Assembly (NCBI GenBank): GCA_030447685.1
Contig: JAUJOK010000002.1
Coordinates: forward strand, 41,270 to 74,151
Length of the DNA stretch: 32,882 nucleotides
Source of the DNA: Armatimonadaceae bacterium
Lineage (GTDB): Bacteria; Armatimonadota; Armatimonadia; Armatimonadales; Armatimonadaceae
Direction of reading: 5' to 3'
Below, piece by piece: positions 24,519 through 32,882 of this stretch (position 1 is the first letter of the stretch; each line of letters starts with the position of its first letter). The position numbers and the translations under genes were made by a program. The notes beneath the pieces are model-generated. The model was not told where the DNA came from, searched no databases, and was given only the letters and a program-made list of their open reading frames with translations.

Positions 24519-24541
24519 ATCAGGGCGGAGGAAACTTCCGA
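24499..24541 (-). promoter_or_regulatory. Direct-repeat operator candidate
   Basis: The 11-mer TCGGAAGTTTC occurs twice on the minus strand, at 24531-24541 and 24499-24509, 32 bp apart. One copy lies in the promoter spacer and the other just upstream of the -35 box, putting both on roughly the same helix face. The HspR HAIR palindrome was not found here, so this repeat is the likelier binding site for the operon's regulator. Confidence 0.55.
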
Positions 24542-24624
24542 ATATCTCGTAAGAATCGCGGGTGGAGAAGGCCTTCCTGCCCCCGGTTGGGGATTCCCAG
24601 GGTGAGAAGCCTTTTCCCTGTCTG

Positions 24625-26771
24625 TCAAAACCCCGCCATATTGGGGGGCAGGGGGGCCTGCATCTCCCCAGCAAAGAATCGCTCCACATCCTCACGGCGG
24701 TCGGTGCGGGGGCTGGGCGGCAGATCAGCCAGGAAGTCGCGGCCATAGCCCTTTGTCCACAAGCGGCCATCGAGAATGCAGACGACGCCCCGGTCGGAAA
24801 CGGTGCGCAGCAGACGCCCGAAGCCCTGCTTGAGCCGAAGCTGGGCCTGCGGCAGCGAGAACTGGCGGAACGCATCACCGCCCGCCTCGCGGATAGCGTT
24901 CTCGCGGGCGCGCTGGGCGGGCGAGTCCGGCGCGGCAAAGGGCAGCTTATCCAGGATGACGCAGGACAGCGCCGGGCCGGGCACATCCACCCCTTCCCAG
25001 AACGAACTGGTGCCCAGCAGCACGCCATTGCCGGAGCGAGTGAACTCCTCCACCAGCCGCCCATTCGGCATCTCCCCCTGCACAAACAGCGGGTAATCCG
25101 TCTTATCCCACAGCTTCTCGTGAACGGCTTTCAGCATCCGGTGCGACGTGAAAAGCGCGAACGTACGCCCGCGCGCCGCCTCGACCAGCGCGATCACCTC
25201 ATCGGCAACACGCTCGGCATGCGATTGATGATCGTTGCCGCCGTAACCGCCGGTCGGTGCGCCCAGATGGCGGGGGATATACAGCAGGCTGTTCTTCGCG
25301 AAGTCAAAGGGCGAGCCTTCGATAATCTCCACCGGCTCCTCGGCCTCAGTTCCGTCCAGCCCCAGACGCTCCTTTAGATAGGTGAAATTCCGGCCCGATG
25401 CCAGTGTCGCCGAGGCAAGGATAACGCGCGGCGTATCGGCGAAAAGCACGTTTTGCAGCGTTCCCGCGATGTCGAGCGGCGTCTTGACCAGCGTCGAAAA
25501 CGCCTGGCCGCCGCGCGCGCGCCGCGTCTGATACCAGTGGAAGTAGTGCGGTTCGTCCTGGCCCCCCCGCCCCCAATAATGGGAGATGCTGCCCGCGCCA
25601 CCGTCCCTTCCGGGGGGGGGGGGGGGCTTTAACAGGGGCTGCCTCTCCCTCCTCCTTCGTTACTTCCCGAATTTCGGTGGCGAGGCGGGAAGCGGGTGGG
25701 GGCGAGACCGGCGGCGCGGTCGCGAATCGTCGTGTCGCTGGCGTTGTCGGCGGCGACCGTCAAGTCTTTTGCGAGCGCGCCCAGACCCGCCGAAAGCTCC
25801 GCCACCCGACTGTCGAACGCGGCCCGGTCGGCGTCGGCGCGGATAAGCTCATGCAGGAACGCTTCCGGCTGCGGTGCGCTCAGGAACGGGTCAAAAACCA
25901 CCTGGTTCAGCGCCTCCAGCGACGCCAGCCGGGCCGGGTCCACCGCGCCGGGCACGCGACGCGCTCGCGCCGTAAGCTGCGTCACGCGTCGCGAACCGAA
26001 CTCCAGGCCGAAGGCCCGCGTCGCCATGTCCTCGATATGGTGCGCCTCATCGAAGACTACGGCATCGTAAGGCGGAATCAGCGTCGGACCGCCGGGGTTG
26101 GCGCGGCGCAGGCGCAGATCGGCGAAAAACAGGGCGTGGTTGACCACCAGAAGCTGGCACTCTTCGGCGGCTTTGCGTGCCTTGAAGTAGAAGCAGCGCT
26201 CGAAATAGCGGCACTCGCGCTGGCGGCAGGTGTCCGGGTTCGCCGCGATCTCCTGCCAGTCGGGAAAAGTAAAGTCCAGTTCAGCCACATCGCCGGTGTC
26301 GGTCTCATTGGCCCAGCGCCGTATCTGCGCGAACTGCGGGTCGCCCTGTGTCCAAAGCTCGCCCGCCGTTACGTCCAAATCCTGCAAACAAAGGAAGTTG
26401 CTGCGGCCCTTAAGCGCGGCGGCCTGTATCTCCAGTTCCGGCAGCGCCTCCAGCAGCGTCGGAATATCCCGGTTGATAAGCTGCGCCTGGAGCGCGAGCG
26501 TGTGTGTCGAGATAACCGCCCGCCCGCCGTGCTTTTCCAGCCAGCGCACGAGCGGCACTAAGTATGCCAGGGTTTTGCCTACCCCTGTCCCGGCTTCGGC
26601 CAGGCAGGGCCGCCCCTGCGCGAGCGCCGTTTCCACCGCGTGGGCGAGCGCGACCTGCTCGGGCCGGTGGACAAAGCCGGGCAGGTGCGCAGCGAGCGAG
26701 CCTTTCGAGCCGAGCAGCGTTTCCAGGCGCTGCGCGGGCGAGTACGGTTTCGGAGCGGCGGCGGATGTCAC
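24625..26771 (-). CDS. dinG: DinG/XPD-family iron-sulfur DNA helicase, frameshifted
   Basis: A superfamily 2 helicase of about 715 residues. Walker A is AGTGVGKT (residues 60-67). An Fe-S cluster region has Cys in SNFLCLQDL and the triplet TCRQRECRYFERCFYF. VVNHALFF and the DEAH box VFDEAHH follow. The C-terminal half has VILASATLASGRNF, LLGTSSFWEGVDVPG, CVILDKLPF and motif VI KQGFGRLLR. Two frame changes break the middle: one near 25671-25685, and one in a run of 15 G at 25612-25626. The restored text between them reads ATEIREVTKEEGEAAPVKA, a Pro run, then SHYWGRGGQDEPHYFHW. It overlaps fabI by four bases (ATGA). Confidence 0.88.
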
Positions 26772-27568
26772 CGAGGCTCCGTCGGCTGCGGCAGGGTGGG
26801 GAAGCCCAGGATATGGTAGCCGGAATCCACGAACAGGACATCGCCGGTGACGCCGCGCGACAGGTTCGAGACGAGGAACACGCAGGCGTCGCCGACCTCG
26901 TCGGGCGTGGTCGAGTGGCGCAGCGGCGATACCTGCCCATGCACCTTGTACATATCGCCGAAGCCCGAAATGCCGCGCGCCGACAGCGTCATCGTCGGCC
27001 CCGCTGAGATGGCATTGACGCGGATATTCTGCGGCCCCAGATCATTGGCAAGGTAGCGCACCGACGATTCCAGCGCGGCCTTAGAGATGCCCGCCGAGTT
27101 ATAGTTGGGCACGACCCGCTCGCCGCCCAGAAAGCTGAGGGTGACGATGGCTCCCCCCGCGCTCATCAGCGGTTCGGCGGCCTTGGCCGCCGCCACCAGC
27201 GTGTAGGTGGAGCTATTCAGCGACACCAGGAAGTCATCCGCCGACGTATCGACGTACCGTCCGCTCAGCCCCTTGGCAAACGCCACCGAATGCACCACAA
27301 AATCCAGCGTCCCGAACTCCGCCGCCAGCCGCTCGTGCAGCGCCGCGATCTGTTCCGGGTTGGTCAAATCGCATGGCCCGGTCAGCTTCACCACGCCTTC
27401 GCCCAGCGTCGGCGCAAGCTTGTTCACGTCCTTTTCTTCGCGCTCTCCGAAAAACGTCAGGGCCAGTGTCGCCCCCTCGCGCGCCAGGCTTTTCGCGCAG
27501 CCCCACCCGATGGAGCGCTCGTTGCGCACCCCGTAAATCAATCCTTTTTTGCCGTCCAGCAGCCCCAT
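26768..27568 (-). CDS. fabI: Enoyl-[acyl-carrier-protein] reductase (NADH), FabI type
   Basis: This short-chain dehydrogenase completes each fatty acid elongation cycle by reducing enoyl-ACP. The cofactor region is the divergent FabI type (GLIYGVRNERSIGWGCAKSL), followed by CDLTNPEQIAALHER, DFVVHSVAFAKG and the catalytic Tyr-x6-Lys in VPNYNSAGISKAALE. AISAGPTMTLSARGISGFGD is the FabI substrate loop, in which triclosan-sensitive enzymes also bind the drug. The start at 27568 (MGLLDGKKG) has a GGAAGG site; an in-frame ATG 24 codons earlier lies close to the promoter and adds no conserved sequence. Length of 266 is normal. Confidence 0.96.
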   Translation of the reverse strand: MGLLDGKKGLIYGVRNERSIGWGCAKSLAREGATLALTFFGEREEKDVNKLAPTLGEGVVKLTGPCDLTNPEQIAALHERLAAEFGTLDFVVHSVAFAKGLSGRYVDTSADDFLVSLNSSTYTLVAAAKAAEPLMSAGGAIVTLSFLGGERVVPNYNSAGISKAALESSVRYLANDLGPQNIRVNAISAGPTMTLSARGISGFGDMYKVHGQVSPLRHSTTPDEVGDACVFLVSNLSRGVTGDVLFVDSGYHILGFPTLPQPTEPR

Positions 27569-27611
27569 CGTATCGTGTCCTTCCGCGAGCGAAGCGTCCT
27601 CCCGCACCCTC

Positions 27612-27640
27612 ATTTTAGCATGCGCGGGGGGCGCAGTCAA
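27612..27640 (-). promoter_or_regulatory. Promoter of fabI-dinG
   Basis: On the minus strand, TTGACT (27635-27640) and TAAAAT (27612-27617) are separated by 17 bp. The start codon at 27568 lies about 37 bases downstream of the predicted transcription start. This also argues against the earlier in-frame ATG. Confidence 0.7.
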
Positions 27641-27740
27641 TCATCTGTTTGCTTATTGTTTTATCAAAGGAATGCTCTGTCGTTCCGCCGAATCGAACCA
27701 TAACAATACGTCAACAGGTTTTTAGGTGGAGCAGTAAGCT

Positions 27741-28043
27741 ATGACTATTCAAATCGAACTGTCGCCGGAGGGGGAGGCACGTCTGCGTGATCGGGCGCGC
27801 GAAGCGGGTGGCAAGCCGGAAGTGGTTGCTGCGCTGCTGCTGGAAGAGGCGCTGAGTGTCGTCCCTGACCCGGATGCGCACTTGACCGCCGAACAGTGGG
27901 CAGCTATCGAGGCCGGTATCGCACGAGGCGACGCTGACTTTGCGGCGGGTCGTTCCTCCTCTGCCGAGGATGTCTACGCGCGGCTGGAAAAGAAGCATGG
28001 CGTCACCTGCTTCGCAAGACACAGGTGCTTCAAATCACAATAG
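27741..28043 (+). CDS. Orphan antitoxin-like small protein
   Basis: This 100-residue protein begins TIQIELSPEGEARLRDRARE, then AGGKPEVVAALLLEEALS, a strand-helix-helix start resembling ribbon-helix-helix or ParD/RelB-type antitoxins. A linker and DAHLTAEQWAAIEAGIARGD follow, then AAGRSSSAEDVYARLEKKHG, which is reminiscent of toxin-binding tails. The last dozen residues (TCFARHRCFKSQ) look out of character and may follow a frame change. No toxin gene follows; a NACHT gene does after 68 bases. GGTGGAG lies upstream of the ATG. Function inferred only from shape. Confidence 0.6.
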   Translation: MTIQIELSPEGEARLRDRAREAGGKPEVVAALLLEEALSVVPDPDAHLTAEQWAAIEAGIARGDADFAAGRSSSAEDVYARLEKKHGVTCFARHRCFKSQ

Positions 28044-28111
28044 TCCATTCATCCAATTTACGAGATTGAGCATAAAGGGAGTGTAATCACGATGGGGATC
28101 GCAGTGTTGCT

Positions 28112-30877
28112 TTGAATTTAATGATAGAGCTATTGGGCGGTGCGATTCAAGCTGGTGTAAGCTATGCTGGATTGCCGTATTTTACGGAACGGAGAATCAG
28201 ACGGCGTGTTGAGGATGCGACGGCTGAAGTAGTTGAGCCTCTGTTGACGTTTCTTTCACACGAAAGAATATCCGAAGACAAGCAGTTTCGTTTATTTCAG
28301 ACGTGTGTTGAGGAACTCCGCCCATTAACTGAGAAGCCTGAGCTTCTGTTTCAAGGCTCGTTGAATGGGCAGAAAATCTTTGAGAACTTATATGATGATC
28401 GTGAATTCCCTCAAGTGATCCTCGAAGATGGGTTGAAAGACATTTACGCTCTTTTGGGGCCTCGAATTACCACCTTACTTTGTAGAATTCCGGCAGCAGT
28501 GAAAGACTGGGAGAGCGAGGCGTGGACGGAAAACTTTAGCCGCTTAGACGAAGTAGCGAATCAACTGAGTGCACTATTCAGCAAGGTGGACGAGTTGACA
28601 ACTCGTACTCCGAAGGAAACTGACGAAGTTCTAACACGGGTACGGCGTACCCTGGCGCAAAAAATCGGATTCGATCTCGATATTACTGGGTTAAGGGCAG
28701 ACCAACCGCAAGCCGGAAAGTTCGACGATTATTTCGTTCATCCTGAGATAGTTCAGGTGGACGACACCAGTGATGGGAACTTAATACAGATTCGAATCGG
28801 CACTTCAGACGACAGCTTCAACCAATTTCTATTGGATTATCACCGGGCTGTCTTAATTGGTGCGCCAGGCGCTGGGAAGTCTACTTGGTCAAAATGGTTA
28901 CAGCGCGAAGCATTGAGTACCCGATGGAACGGTATTGCCGTTCGTATTGAGTTACGCGGCTTGTCTGGTGAACCGTTGCCATCGCTACATGATCTGATTA
29001 GACGAACAGCAGGTCAGCATTTTGCTGAAGAAATCACGGCAGACAGAATACGCCAATGGCTTGACGCGAAGCTATTGGTGTTCATCCTTGACGGCTTTGA
29101 CGAAATCCGCCCCAATGAACGCGACAATGTCTATGAATGGGTTGTTCAACTGAGTACAGCAGCAGATGGTTGCCCGATTGTTCTTACTTCTCGGCCTCTA
29201 AAAACTGATCACCTGGATCGTCTGATCCACAGTTGGCAGCACTGGGCAGTAGAACCATTTGATGAACCTCGAATCATAGATTACATCAGCAGATGGTATC
29301 GACATACACGGTTGCTGGAGGGAAATCGTGAGGTTGATGCCGTGGCCCTTGCTCAAAGTTGGGGAACTGACCCAACGATAGGACACCTTACGGGAAATCC
29401 GCTTCTTCTTTCGACATTGTTAATGGTGCATCACCTGGATGGCAGTCTTCCCAGCGGGCGCTCACAACTATATAAGCGATATGTTGAGGGAATGCTGGGC
29501 CTGTGGGACGACCGCCGTCGGGTAGAGGCAACCGCAGTACATCTGTCTCTGGAGCAGAAACGACAGGTACTGCGGGGTTTTGCTTTGCACTTGTTTTTTC
29601 GAGAGGAAGAGCAGATAGATGAGACTGAGGCTTTAGCGTGGCTACAAGCCTTACTACACAAGATGAACATCTCATCCCAAGCGGAAGATGTGCTTGCGGT
29701 GTTGCGAGAACGTTCGGGGCTTATTATTGGGCCTGGCATTTACAGCTTTGCCCATAAAAGCATCGGTGAATATATGGTTGCAGAAGCCATTTTTCAAGGG
29801 GATCAACAGGATAACTCCAATCAGAGAATAGACCGCTTACGTTTGTTCACACATCGATATGAAGATCGATGGAATATAGTAACATTTCTTTGGGCAGGGC
29901 TTGCGCCCGTGGCTGATGTGGAGTTGTTTATTGACGAGTGTATAAAAGCAGGGGCTTTGGAACTGGCTGGTGGAATTCTCTTAGATCAATACGAGCGCAT
30001 TACCTCCGATATACGCCGCCGATTAATGTTGAAATTGATCAGTGTTGAAGATAAGCCAGTCTCGTGGGATAAGAACTCACATTGGCTTGTCTCATCCCCT
30101 GCAAATTTTGAATTGCCCACAATATCAATCCCCAATTTTCCCTTACGAAGTCTCACTCGCGGCACAAGTGTCAGTCATCTCTATATAAGAGCGATAGATG
30201 ACAAGACTATCCATTGGGCTGATAGTCTTCACACCAGACAAGAAAATCGTGACCTTTTGTGGATGCTATTTGTATATCGAGCGGAATCCATCACTGCCTG
30301 GAAGAGCTATTTAACTGCCACACATCCGACAGACGGCCCATCTACAGTCTGGCTCTTCTGGGCAGTTGAAACTGCTCTCTATAAAGCTTTAAACAATAGC
30401 TTTGCAGCCGATGTTCAAAGTATAATCACTGCTTTCAAAGAATCGTGTCCGCACGTCAGTAGCTTAGTCCCAATCGTACTAATGTGTACAGGACTAAAAA
30501 TAAGTTCAACACCAGAATCCACTGAAACAGGTTTGTCGTCCGAAAAATTTGCCTTGCTATTGGACGTTTTTGCGAACAGCTTTGATAATGAAGTGTTGCC
30601 GGACTGGCTATTAGGGACTCATGATTGGCTATTAGGGTACGTAGGGAAGGGGCGGTGGCATGTGGCTATTGGTGACTTGCTCGCCGCTTTCATTGAGCGA
30701 ATGGAGAAATTAGCTGAACGAGGGGTAATAGAACGGGATGCCACATTCTTTCATGCCATCAAGATAGTTCAGGAATTGCGGCAACGGAGGGAAAGTCTGT
30801 CGCCTCGTGAGGAGTTTGCTGGCGCTATAGAGTCTCCTCCGCTTATCGGCGAGTCTGACATCAAACCATCAGGTTAA
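28112..30877 (+). CDS. NACHT-domain NTPase, candidate antiphage protein
   Basis: This 918-921 residue STAND-type protein has an N-terminal helical domain (about 1-205, with EPLLTFLSHERISEDKQFRL and LLFQGSLNGQKIFENLYDD). The NACHT core follows: Walker A LIGAPGAGKSTWSKW (P-loop about 250-257), Walker B LLVFILDGFDEIRPNERDN (about 320-336, with the D-x-x-D/E pair usual in NACHT), sensor-like IVLTSRPL, and the GNPLLLSTLLMVHH helix. A long C-terminal helical region (about 500-900) would be the sensor. Start is TTG at 28112 or ATG at 28121; no clear ribosome site decides. The coding sequence is notably more AT-rich than the housekeeping genes, indicating transfer. Bacterial NACHT proteins are known antiphage genes; this role is inferred. 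Confidence 0.88.
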   Translation: MNLMIELLGGAIQAGVSYAGLPYFTERRIRRRVEDATAEVVEPLLTFLSHERISEDKQFRLFQTCVEELRPLTEKPELLFQGSLNGQKIFENLYDDREFPQVILEDGLKDIYALLGPRITTLLCRIPAAVKDWESEAWTENFSRLDEVANQLSALFSKVDELTTRTPKETDEVLTRVRRTLAQKIGFDLDITGLRADQPQAGKFDDYFVHPEIVQVDDTSDGNLIQIRIGTSDDSFNQFLLDYHRAVLIGAPGAGKSTWSKWLQREALSTRWNGIAVRIELRGLSGEPLPSLHDLIRRTAGQHFAEEITADRIRQWLDAKLLVFILDGFDEIRPNERDNVYEWVVQLSTAADGCPIVLTSRPLKTDHLDRLIHSWQHWAVEPFDEPRIIDYISRWYRHTRLLEGNREVDAVALAQSWGTDPTIGHLTGNPLLLSTLLMVHHLDGSLPSGRSQLYKRYVEGMLGLWDDRRRVEATAVHLSLEQKRQVLRGFALHLFFREEEQIDETEALAWLQALLHKMNISSQAEDVLAVLRERSGLIIGPGIYSFAHKSIGEYMVAEAIFQGDQQDNSNQRIDRLRLFTHRYEDRWNIVTFLWAGLAPVADVELFIDECIKAGALELAGGILLDQYERITSDIRRRLMLKLISVEDKPVSWDKNSHWLVSSPANFELPTISIPNFPLRSLTRGTSVSHLYIRAIDDKTIHWADSLHTRQENRDLLWMLFVYRAESITAWKSYLTATHPTDGPSTVWLFWAVETALYKALNNSFAADVQSIITAFKESCPHVSSLVPIVLMCTGLKISSTPESTETGLSSEKFALLLDVFANSFDNEVLPDWLLGTHDWLLGYVGKGRWHVAIGDLLAAFIERMEKLAERGVIERDATFFHAIKIVQELRQRRESLSPREEFAGAIESPPLIGESDIKPSG

Positions 30878-30884
30878 CGAGTAT

Positions 30885-31472
30885 TTATCCGGCGTCAGGT
30901 GGGGCGTAGTAGGGGCAGTCTTCGGGGCCGAGGCAGGCGGGCACCTGGCTCCAGCGGCCCCGCTTATAGTCGCGCGGGTCGAACAGGCGCACGACCGGGA
31001 TAATTGCGCCGTAAGGGCAGGGGGCGCAGGGGCCTTCTTCTGTAACCAGGTTCCCCGGCGCGAGCGGGCGGCGCGGCGCGGCCTCGGCGTCTTCGGGGGA
31101 CAGGGGCGGATCGGTGCGCGGCGGGTCCGGGGCAGGCGGGCGCGGCGTGCCGGGGTCGCCGGAGCGGGCGACCACACGCAGCGCGCCGACCCGGTACAGC
31201 GTCGCGGGCGTATCGGGCAGACCTTCGGGGACCGGGTGGGCGTCGCCGCGCAACAGGTCGCCGGGAGAGACATCGCGCTGCTGCTGGGTGGCGGGGCCAA
31301 GCGCGACACTGAAGCGTCCCGCCGTGGTCTTTCCTCCGTCCGGCCCATGCGTGCCGTCGAGCACGATCAGATGCCCGTGGCACTTCGCCGCCGTGTCTCC
31401 TTCAAATTTGGTAAGCACTACGCGCGGCTTCACGGCTACGACCGTGCCCCAGAACCGAATCGGGCTTGACAT
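30885..31472 (-). CDS. Hypothetical protein with two Cys pairs
   Basis: The 195-residue protein starts with strands MSSPIRFWGTVVAVKPRVVL and then CHGHLIVLDG, which suggest a small beta-barrel. A Pro-rich middle (GDPGTPRPPAPDPPRTDPPL) follows. The end carries CAPC and CLGPEDC, which could bind a metal or form disulfides. No signal peptide is present. It converges on the NACHT gene with seven bases between stops, and its GC-rich codon use is like the host chromosome, not the NACHT gene. No family recognised. Confidence 0.7.
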   Translation of the reverse strand: MSSPIRFWGTVVAVKPRVVLTKFEGDTAAKCHGHLIVLDGTHGPDGGKTTAGRFSVALGPATQQQRDVSPGDLLRGDAHPVPEGLPDTPATLYRVGALRVVARSGDPGTPRPPAPDPPRTDPPLSPEDAEAAPRRPLAPGNLVTEEGPCAPCPYGAIIPVVRLFDPRDYKRGRWSQVPACLGPEDCPYYAPPDAG

Positions 31473-31517
31473 CTGGGCTTCTCCTCCCTTCTCCCCTTTG
31501 CAGGCAATACTGACTTT

Positions 31518-31955
31518 TCATCCGGGCTTACGGCGTTCGGCGTAATAGTCGGACACGAACGCTTCAACTTTGTTCCTGCCTACGATATAGGCAAGCAGGC
31601 CGGATTTATGCAGGCAGTCCAGAACGTCGGGTGCCATATACCGCGAAAACTCCTGCGCGTAATAAACGTTTATACCGACACTCAGCCCATAGTAAAATCC
31701 CAGCACGATTTCGCCGTAGAAATGTTCGTGGTGCCGTTGCAGCAAGCACCAACCGGCGTAGTCATGGATGCCCTGCAATAAGGCGTCGTCCTGTGGGCTA
31801 TGTGTAATACGCGAGCCGATGATGTCCGCCCGGCCATAAATGTTCCAGAACTCGTACAGCAACTCGCGGCACAGGTCGCTGAAGCTGCCCGCTTCTTCAA
31901 TCTGACGCCGCAACAGGGGCAAACGCTGCAATGCTTCTCTTCGCCACGCGCTCAT
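31518..31955 (-). CDS. Hypothetical helical protein
   Basis: The 145-residue protein appears mostly alpha-helical and rich in aromatic residues: REALQRLPLLRRQIEEAGSF, LCRELLYEFWNIYGRADIIG, ALLQGIHDYAGWCLLQRHHE and EIVLGFYYGLSVGINVYYAQ. There is no signal peptide and no known motif. The shape recalls small immunity-type proteins, but that is a weak guess. It lies 45 bases upstream of the Cys-pair gene on the same strand and may be co-transcribed. A copy of the dispersed repeat sits just upstream of its start. Confidence 0.65.
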   Translation of the reverse strand: MSAWRREALQRLPLLRRQIEEAGSFSDLCRELLYEFWNIYGRADIIGSRITHSPQDDALLQGIHDYAGWCLLQRHHEHFYGEIVLGFYYGLSVGINVYYAQEFSRYMAPDVLDCLHKSGLLAYIVGRNKVEAFVSDYYAERRKPG

Positions 31956-31976
31956 AAAAAGATCAGGATTGATATA

Positions 31977-32004
31977 CCCTTCTCCTAAAGGAAAGGGGTG
32001 TGCC
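31977..32004 (+). repeat. Dispersed repeat, copy C
   Basis: This contains the core TCTCCTAAAGGAAAGGGG followed by TGTGCCA. The same core occurs near 21535-21557 and, in inverted orientation, near 21617-21643 and 32461-32486. Confidence 0.75.
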
Positions 32005-32065
32005 AGTTATACCGAATCTTGCGGATGTAACGTTACCTGTTGGGGCCGTCCCTGTTCTGAACTCG

Positions 32066-32395
32066 TCAGGATAACGCTCCAGCGGTGGGGGGCGGATTGC
32101 GCGGAAGACATTTGAGCCGTTCCACTTGACCCGCTTCGTTCCGTACTTCGCAGACACGATATTTTGTCCAGATGGTGACGCTGCCGTATTCACCAATTTC
32201 CATGACTTCTAATTCGTCATCATCATAACCTGAAAATACATCATGCTCATAGATGATGGCCTTCATCCCAAACTGGTATTCTGCTGAGCGTGGGTCAACT
32301 GCTTGGCTTGTGTCAAGCCGCTCTTTCAGACTGCAAATACATCCAGGCTTGGAAGGATGAACAACAAAGTTGACCCATCGCTTGAAGAATGGCAT
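32066..32395 (-). CDS. Hypothetical small protein
   Basis: A 109-residue ORF: basic N-terminus MPFFKRWVNFVVHPSKPGCI, then FGMKAIIYEHDVFSGYDDDE and LEVMEIGEYGSVTIWTKYRV, which suggest beta strands, and a Pro-rich end. I recognise no family. It is bracketed by two inverted copies of the dispersed repeat (31977-32004 and 32461-32505), so the segment may have arrived or moved as a unit. The sensible mix of residues supports coding, but there is no homolog evidence. Confidence 0.5.
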   Translation of the reverse strand: MPFFKRWVNFVVHPSKPGCICSLKERLDTSQAVDPRSAEYQFGMKAIIYEHDVFSGYDDDELEVMEIGEYGSVTIWTKYRVCEVRNEAGQVERLKCLPRNPPPTAGALS

Positions 32396-32460
32396 TACGT
32401 ATCTTCACTTCAATTCCCATGTAACAGCACCACTTGTGCTTGACCGATTAACCGTACAAC

Positions 32461-32505
32461 TGGTACACCCCCTTTCCTTTAGGAGAGGGGGCAGGGGGGA
32501 GAGGC
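32461..32505 (-). repeat. Dispersed repeat, copy D
   Basis: Inverted relative to copy C. It shares the core CCCCTTTCCTTTAGGAGA, extended by a G-rich arm (GGGGGCAGGGGGGAGAGG) also seen in the copy at 21617-21660. It ends six bases before the metY -35 box. Confidence 0.8.
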
Positions 32506-32510
32506 CGCGA

Positions 32511-32882
<372 letters not shown>

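Overview
The window is 32.9 kb of mostly GC-rich, gene-dense bacterial chromosome. It carries housekeeping genes (pilT, prmA, dnaJ, dnaK, rpoZ, an hspR-like regulator, a dinG-type helicase, fabI, the start of metY, and a tRNA-Ala) interspersed with toxin-antitoxin and defence-like genes. No marker gene fixes the taxon. The large DUF6785/6784-type membrane protein, an HspR-type regulator heading a dnaK operon, and two promoters placed for leaderless transcripts would suit Armatimonadota or a nearby group. That is inference from general resemblance and I hold it loosely.

Layout. 1-4.1 kb: a MazEF-like toxin-antitoxin pair, a secreted TPR protein, a fasciclin protein, a decayed nucleotidyltransferase with its small partner gene, and a tandem universal stress protein. 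4.17 kb: tRNA-Ala(GGC). 4.6-7.7 kb: a membrane-anchored unknown, pilT and an M20 amidohydrolase. 7.85-9.0 kb: a compositionally distinct single-gene insert that has the anatomy of an integron cassette, namely an AlbA_2-type gene followed by an attC-like folded site. 9.06-12.6 kb: an operon of an AAA+ ATPase with a TPR N-terminus and two TPR/membrane proteins. 12.6-18.6 kb, minus strand: an epimerase and a medium-chain dehydrogenase, a rhomboid protease with TPRs, a polytopic DUF6785-type protein and two small coiled-coil proteins. 18.7-24.5 kb, minus strand: a UPF0175/DUF3368 toxin-antitoxin pair lying behind the heat-shock operon hspR-rpoZ-dnaK-dnaJ-prmA. 24.6-27.6 kb, minus strand: fabI-dinG. 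27.7-32.4 kb: an orphan antitoxin-like gene, an AT-richer NACHT-type NTPase (a candidate antiphage protein) and three unknown genes. 32.5 kb to the edge: metY with a clear promoter.

Two themes stand out. First, at least eight genes, including the normally essential dnaK, are split by small frame changes, several of them explained exactly by one missing base. This looks more like uncorrected indel errors in the assembly than like mass gene decay, so those genes are annotated here across their full spans. Second, the regulatory region of the heat-shock operon has a strong promoter, an 11-bp direct repeat spaced 32 bp apart around its -35 box, and a leader consisting almost entirely of a terminator-like hairpin whose U-tract touches the first start codon. 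That region and the attC-like cassette are the best candidates for new biology.
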